Below, one piece after another: positions 62,380 to 64,000 of a DNA stretch of 64,000 nt; the first letter of the stretch is position 1, and each line of letters opens with the position of its first letter. The DNA lies in assembly GCA_033105485.1 (NCBI GenBank), contig CP136956.1:248001-312000 (forward strand), written 5' to 3'. The position numbers and the translations under genes were made by a program. The notes under the pieces were generated by a model. It saw only the letters and a list, made by a program, of their open reading frames with translations. It searched no databases and had not been told where the DNA came from. The DNA is from LVI-A0039 sp033105485. Lineage in GTDB: Bacteria > Bacillota_I > Bacilli_A > UBA3375.

Positions 62380-63507
62380 TTATATCATCCTCTCATTAAT
62401 TATTTTACATATCGAATATAACTGTGCACTAATACTAGTAGCAATCTTAATTGATGTCATAAACTCAACCTTCTTATTTAATTTATCAACTTTAAACGTA
62501 ATGTCACCAGCATCTACTGAAAGTTCAAAGTACAAAGTAGTATCTGCAAAAATATGTTTTTGATTTATTAAATCGATCATTTCAACAATTGTAATATAAT
62601 CAACTTTGGCTTTTGCTCGCGATGCGTACTTAATTACAAATTTACGCTCACTATTATAATCTGAATCTGTCTGTACAAAGTCAATTTGCGTTGTCGAGAT
62701 TAGCTCATCAACATCAAACTTGAGGATACGACTATTAGTTGCAAATATCCCTTTTTTCTCAACAGTTATTTCAATTGGTTGATCAACTAAAATCTCTGTT
62801 AAATTCTTAAGGAAATAAGTTACATCCTTCTTTTCAATAATGTCTGGGATTTGAATTAAGCTTAGCATTAATTCTTCGCTAATTAATTCTTCCCCTGTTT
62901 TCGATTTTAATATATAATTCATTAATTCATAGCTTAAAATTTCAACTATATCAATATTGATTAAATCGTAATTTTCTTCTTTAGATGTGATTAACTCATT
63001 AATTAGCTGTTCACCATTTACTTCTTCTAATTTTTTATCTTTAATAATTAAGTCAACTGCTTCGTGTGGCTTAATTTGGAAATCATCAATAATCTTCGAA
63101 TCTACACGCATATATTTAATATCTAACATATCACGTTTAACCTTATTAAATGCTTCTAATTCAGAACTATATGTATCTAGAATAAGTTTTAGTAAAATTA
63201 AATCATCAATATAACCAATTGCTGGAATAAAGTCACTAACAATATCTACTGGTGTAATTAAGTATAAAAATGCAACTAGTAACTGGAATACAAAAATTAT
63301 ATTCCCTCGATAATAGCTACCTAAATTGTAGATTATATAGTTAATTAAGTTATTAAAATCTATTTCACTTAATTGTTCATTTTCTGCTTGGACTAAAACC
63401 GTTTCTAACAAGCTTTTAACGTATTCTGATTTCCCCCAATTTTGGGCAATCTGTGGAGTTATTCGGCGATTACAAAACAAAATTATCTTATTAGTTTTAA
63501 AGTTCAT
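62380..63507 (-). CDS. DUF1232 (YkvA-like) domain protein, 375 aa
   Basis: Residues ~75-125 hold the DUF1232 motif: FLYLITPVDIVSDFIPAIGYIDDLILLKLIL, with the hallmark PxDxxxDFIPxxGxxDD spread over that span and a hydrophobic hairpin. Most family members are ~100-150 aa; here a ~230-residue unassigned C-terminal part follows, alternating acidic strands and helices. The protein is probably membrane associated. Function unknown. It is upstream of the HIT gene. Confidence 0.7.
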   Translation of the reverse strand: MNFKTNKIILFCNRRITPQIAQNWGKSEYVKSLLETVLVQAENEQLSEIDFNNLINYIIYNLGSYYRGNIIFVFQLLVAFLYLITPVDIVSDFIPAIGYIDDLILLKLILDTYSSELEAFNKVKRDMLDIKYMRVDSKIIDDFQIKPHEAVDLIIKDKKLEEVNGEQLINELITSKEENYDLINIDIVEILSYELMNYILKSKTGEELISEELMLSLIQIPDIIEKKDVTYFLKNLTEILVDQPIEITVEKKGIFATNSRILKFDVDELISTTQIDFVQTDSDYNSERKFVIKYASRAKAKVDYITIVEMIDLINQKHIFADTTLYFELSVDAGDITFKVDKLNKKVEFMTSIKIATSISAQLYSICKIINERMI

Positions 63508-63569
63508 ATCTCTCCTTCACTTTATAGTATAGCATATATTTATTATCTATATTAGTGTTCAAAAAACAT

Positions 63570-63600
63570 AAAAAAAACCTCATAATGAGGTTATTTTTTT
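63570..63600 (-). terminator. Terminator overlapping the end of nrdG
   Basis: AACCTCA-TTA-TGAGGTT on the minus strand is followed by seven T; the stop codon of nrdG lies at its 5' arm. Confidence 0.85.
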
Positions 63601-64000
63601 ATTTCTATAATACGTTGGTTTGAACTTCCTCGATAATCAAGACTAAAGTCTTTTAAATCTTGTTCAAATCGACCATCGACAATGCAATCTACTACTTCTA
63701 AGATACTAGAAAGAGACTGATTAGCTTCTATTTGTTCAATTGTGTAACCAGTATACAACCAAATATTATAATCTTTTGCTTTTAATTTTTTACATAATTC
63801 ATAGCTTGCATCAATTTGTAATAATGGATCTCCACCTGTTAACGTCACATTTTTAGATAAGCTTTCATCTTCAATATGTTTTACCAACTGATCGATATCG
63901 TATAATTGGTTTATTTTTGTTGACCACGTATCACGATTGTGGCAACCTATACATCCATGAGCACACCCTTGTGTATAGATTGCAAAACGTACACCAGGAC
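63591..64000 (-). CDS. nrdG: Anaerobic ribonucleotide reductase activase (5' part beyond window)
   Basis: At least 136 residues; the start is outside the window. The visible part begins PGVRFAIYTQGCAHGCIGCHN, a radical-SAM cluster of the C-x3-C-x2-C type, followed by RDTWS and the glycine-rich VTLTGGDPLLQ SAM-contact segment. It ends DYRGSSNQRIIEIKK, the usual NrdG tail. NrdG makes the glycyl radical in NrdD under anaerobic conditions, so the organism can grow without oxygen. nrdD would be expected upstream, to the right of this window. Confidence 0.93.
   Translation of the reverse strand, partial: PGVRFAIYTQGCAHGCIGCHNRDTWSTKINQLYDIDQLVKHIEDESLSKNVTLTGGDPLLQIDASYELCKKLKAKDYNIWLYTGYTIEQIEANQSLSSILEVVDCIVDGRFEQDLKDFSLDYRGSSNQRIIEIKK

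Noticed and set aside
1..64000. Alternative genetic code (TGA as Trp), given the Mollicutes-like flavour
   Set aside because: Proteins are full length when TGA is a stop, and Trp positions I read are TGG.
1..64000. CRISPR arrays, insertion sequences, prophage genes, rRNA
   Set aside because: No regularly spaced repeats, transposase motifs, phage structural genes or rRNA sequence were seen.

Overview
The window is about 64 kb of AT-rich, gene-dense bacterial DNA using the standard code: tryptophan is TGG, and reading TGA as stop gives full-length proteins. The gene content points to a low-GC Bacillota: split coaB/coaC plus coaX, AddA/AddB, DnaI-like loader, HtpG, GlyQS-type glycyl-tRNA synthetase, M42 and PepV peptidases, a purine riboswitch and strong AGGAGG ribosome binding sites. 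A lineage near Erysipelotrichia, Turicibacter or the relatives of Mollicutes is my guess from overall style. No marker here fixes the genus.

Nearly everything is on the minus strand. The exceptions are a tRNA-Arg (34675-34751) and two neighbouring genes at 58.7-61.9 kb: an unrecognised 672-aa protein and an Rpf-type cell-wall lytic protein.

Layout. 1-12 kb: a surface-glycan island with a TagH/Wzt-like export ATPase (cut by the window edge), a GT8-like protein, a 1387-aa multidomain glycosyltransferase, an alpha/beta-hydrolase-like protein, two membrane-anchored ConA-fold proteins (one resembling polysaccharide lyase family 14), then ugd, an ATP-grasp ligase and galU. Together these suggest a uronic-acid-containing polymer. 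12-25 kb: housekeeping and transport genes (MFS, fba, M42, MerR, pepV, htpG) and a GH4/ChbG pair with a cre-like site. 24.4-34.6 kb: addB, nadD, agcS, addA, a two-component system and an RpiR regulator, tightly packed. 34.8-41 kb: coaB-coaC-coaX and glmU-prs-pth. 41-43 kb: a lipoprotein and a membrane-anchored 22-residue-repeat protein, translationally coupled. 43.4-46.6 kb: guaB-guaA under a complete guanine riboswitch. 46.7-58.5 kb: a probable eight-gene transcription unit (PHP phosphatase, methyltransferase, polA, recO, glyS, dnaI-like, SWIM-SNF2 helicase, degenerate amidase). 58.7-64 kb: the 672-aa protein, the Rpf protein, a HIT protein, a DUF1232 protein and the 3' part of nrdG.

Most intriguing: the DUF348-G5-Rpf protein (an actinobacterial RpfB-type architecture, where Bacillota normally carry a 3D domain), the 672-aa protein with a sigma region 4-like helix-turn-helix and a SAP/Rho_N-like tail, the Amidase_3 protein that has lost its zinc histidines, and the glycan island with an apparent lyase and an ATP-grasp ligase. 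No CRISPR array, insertion sequence, prophage or rRNA was seen, and no gap between genes exceeds 300 bases.
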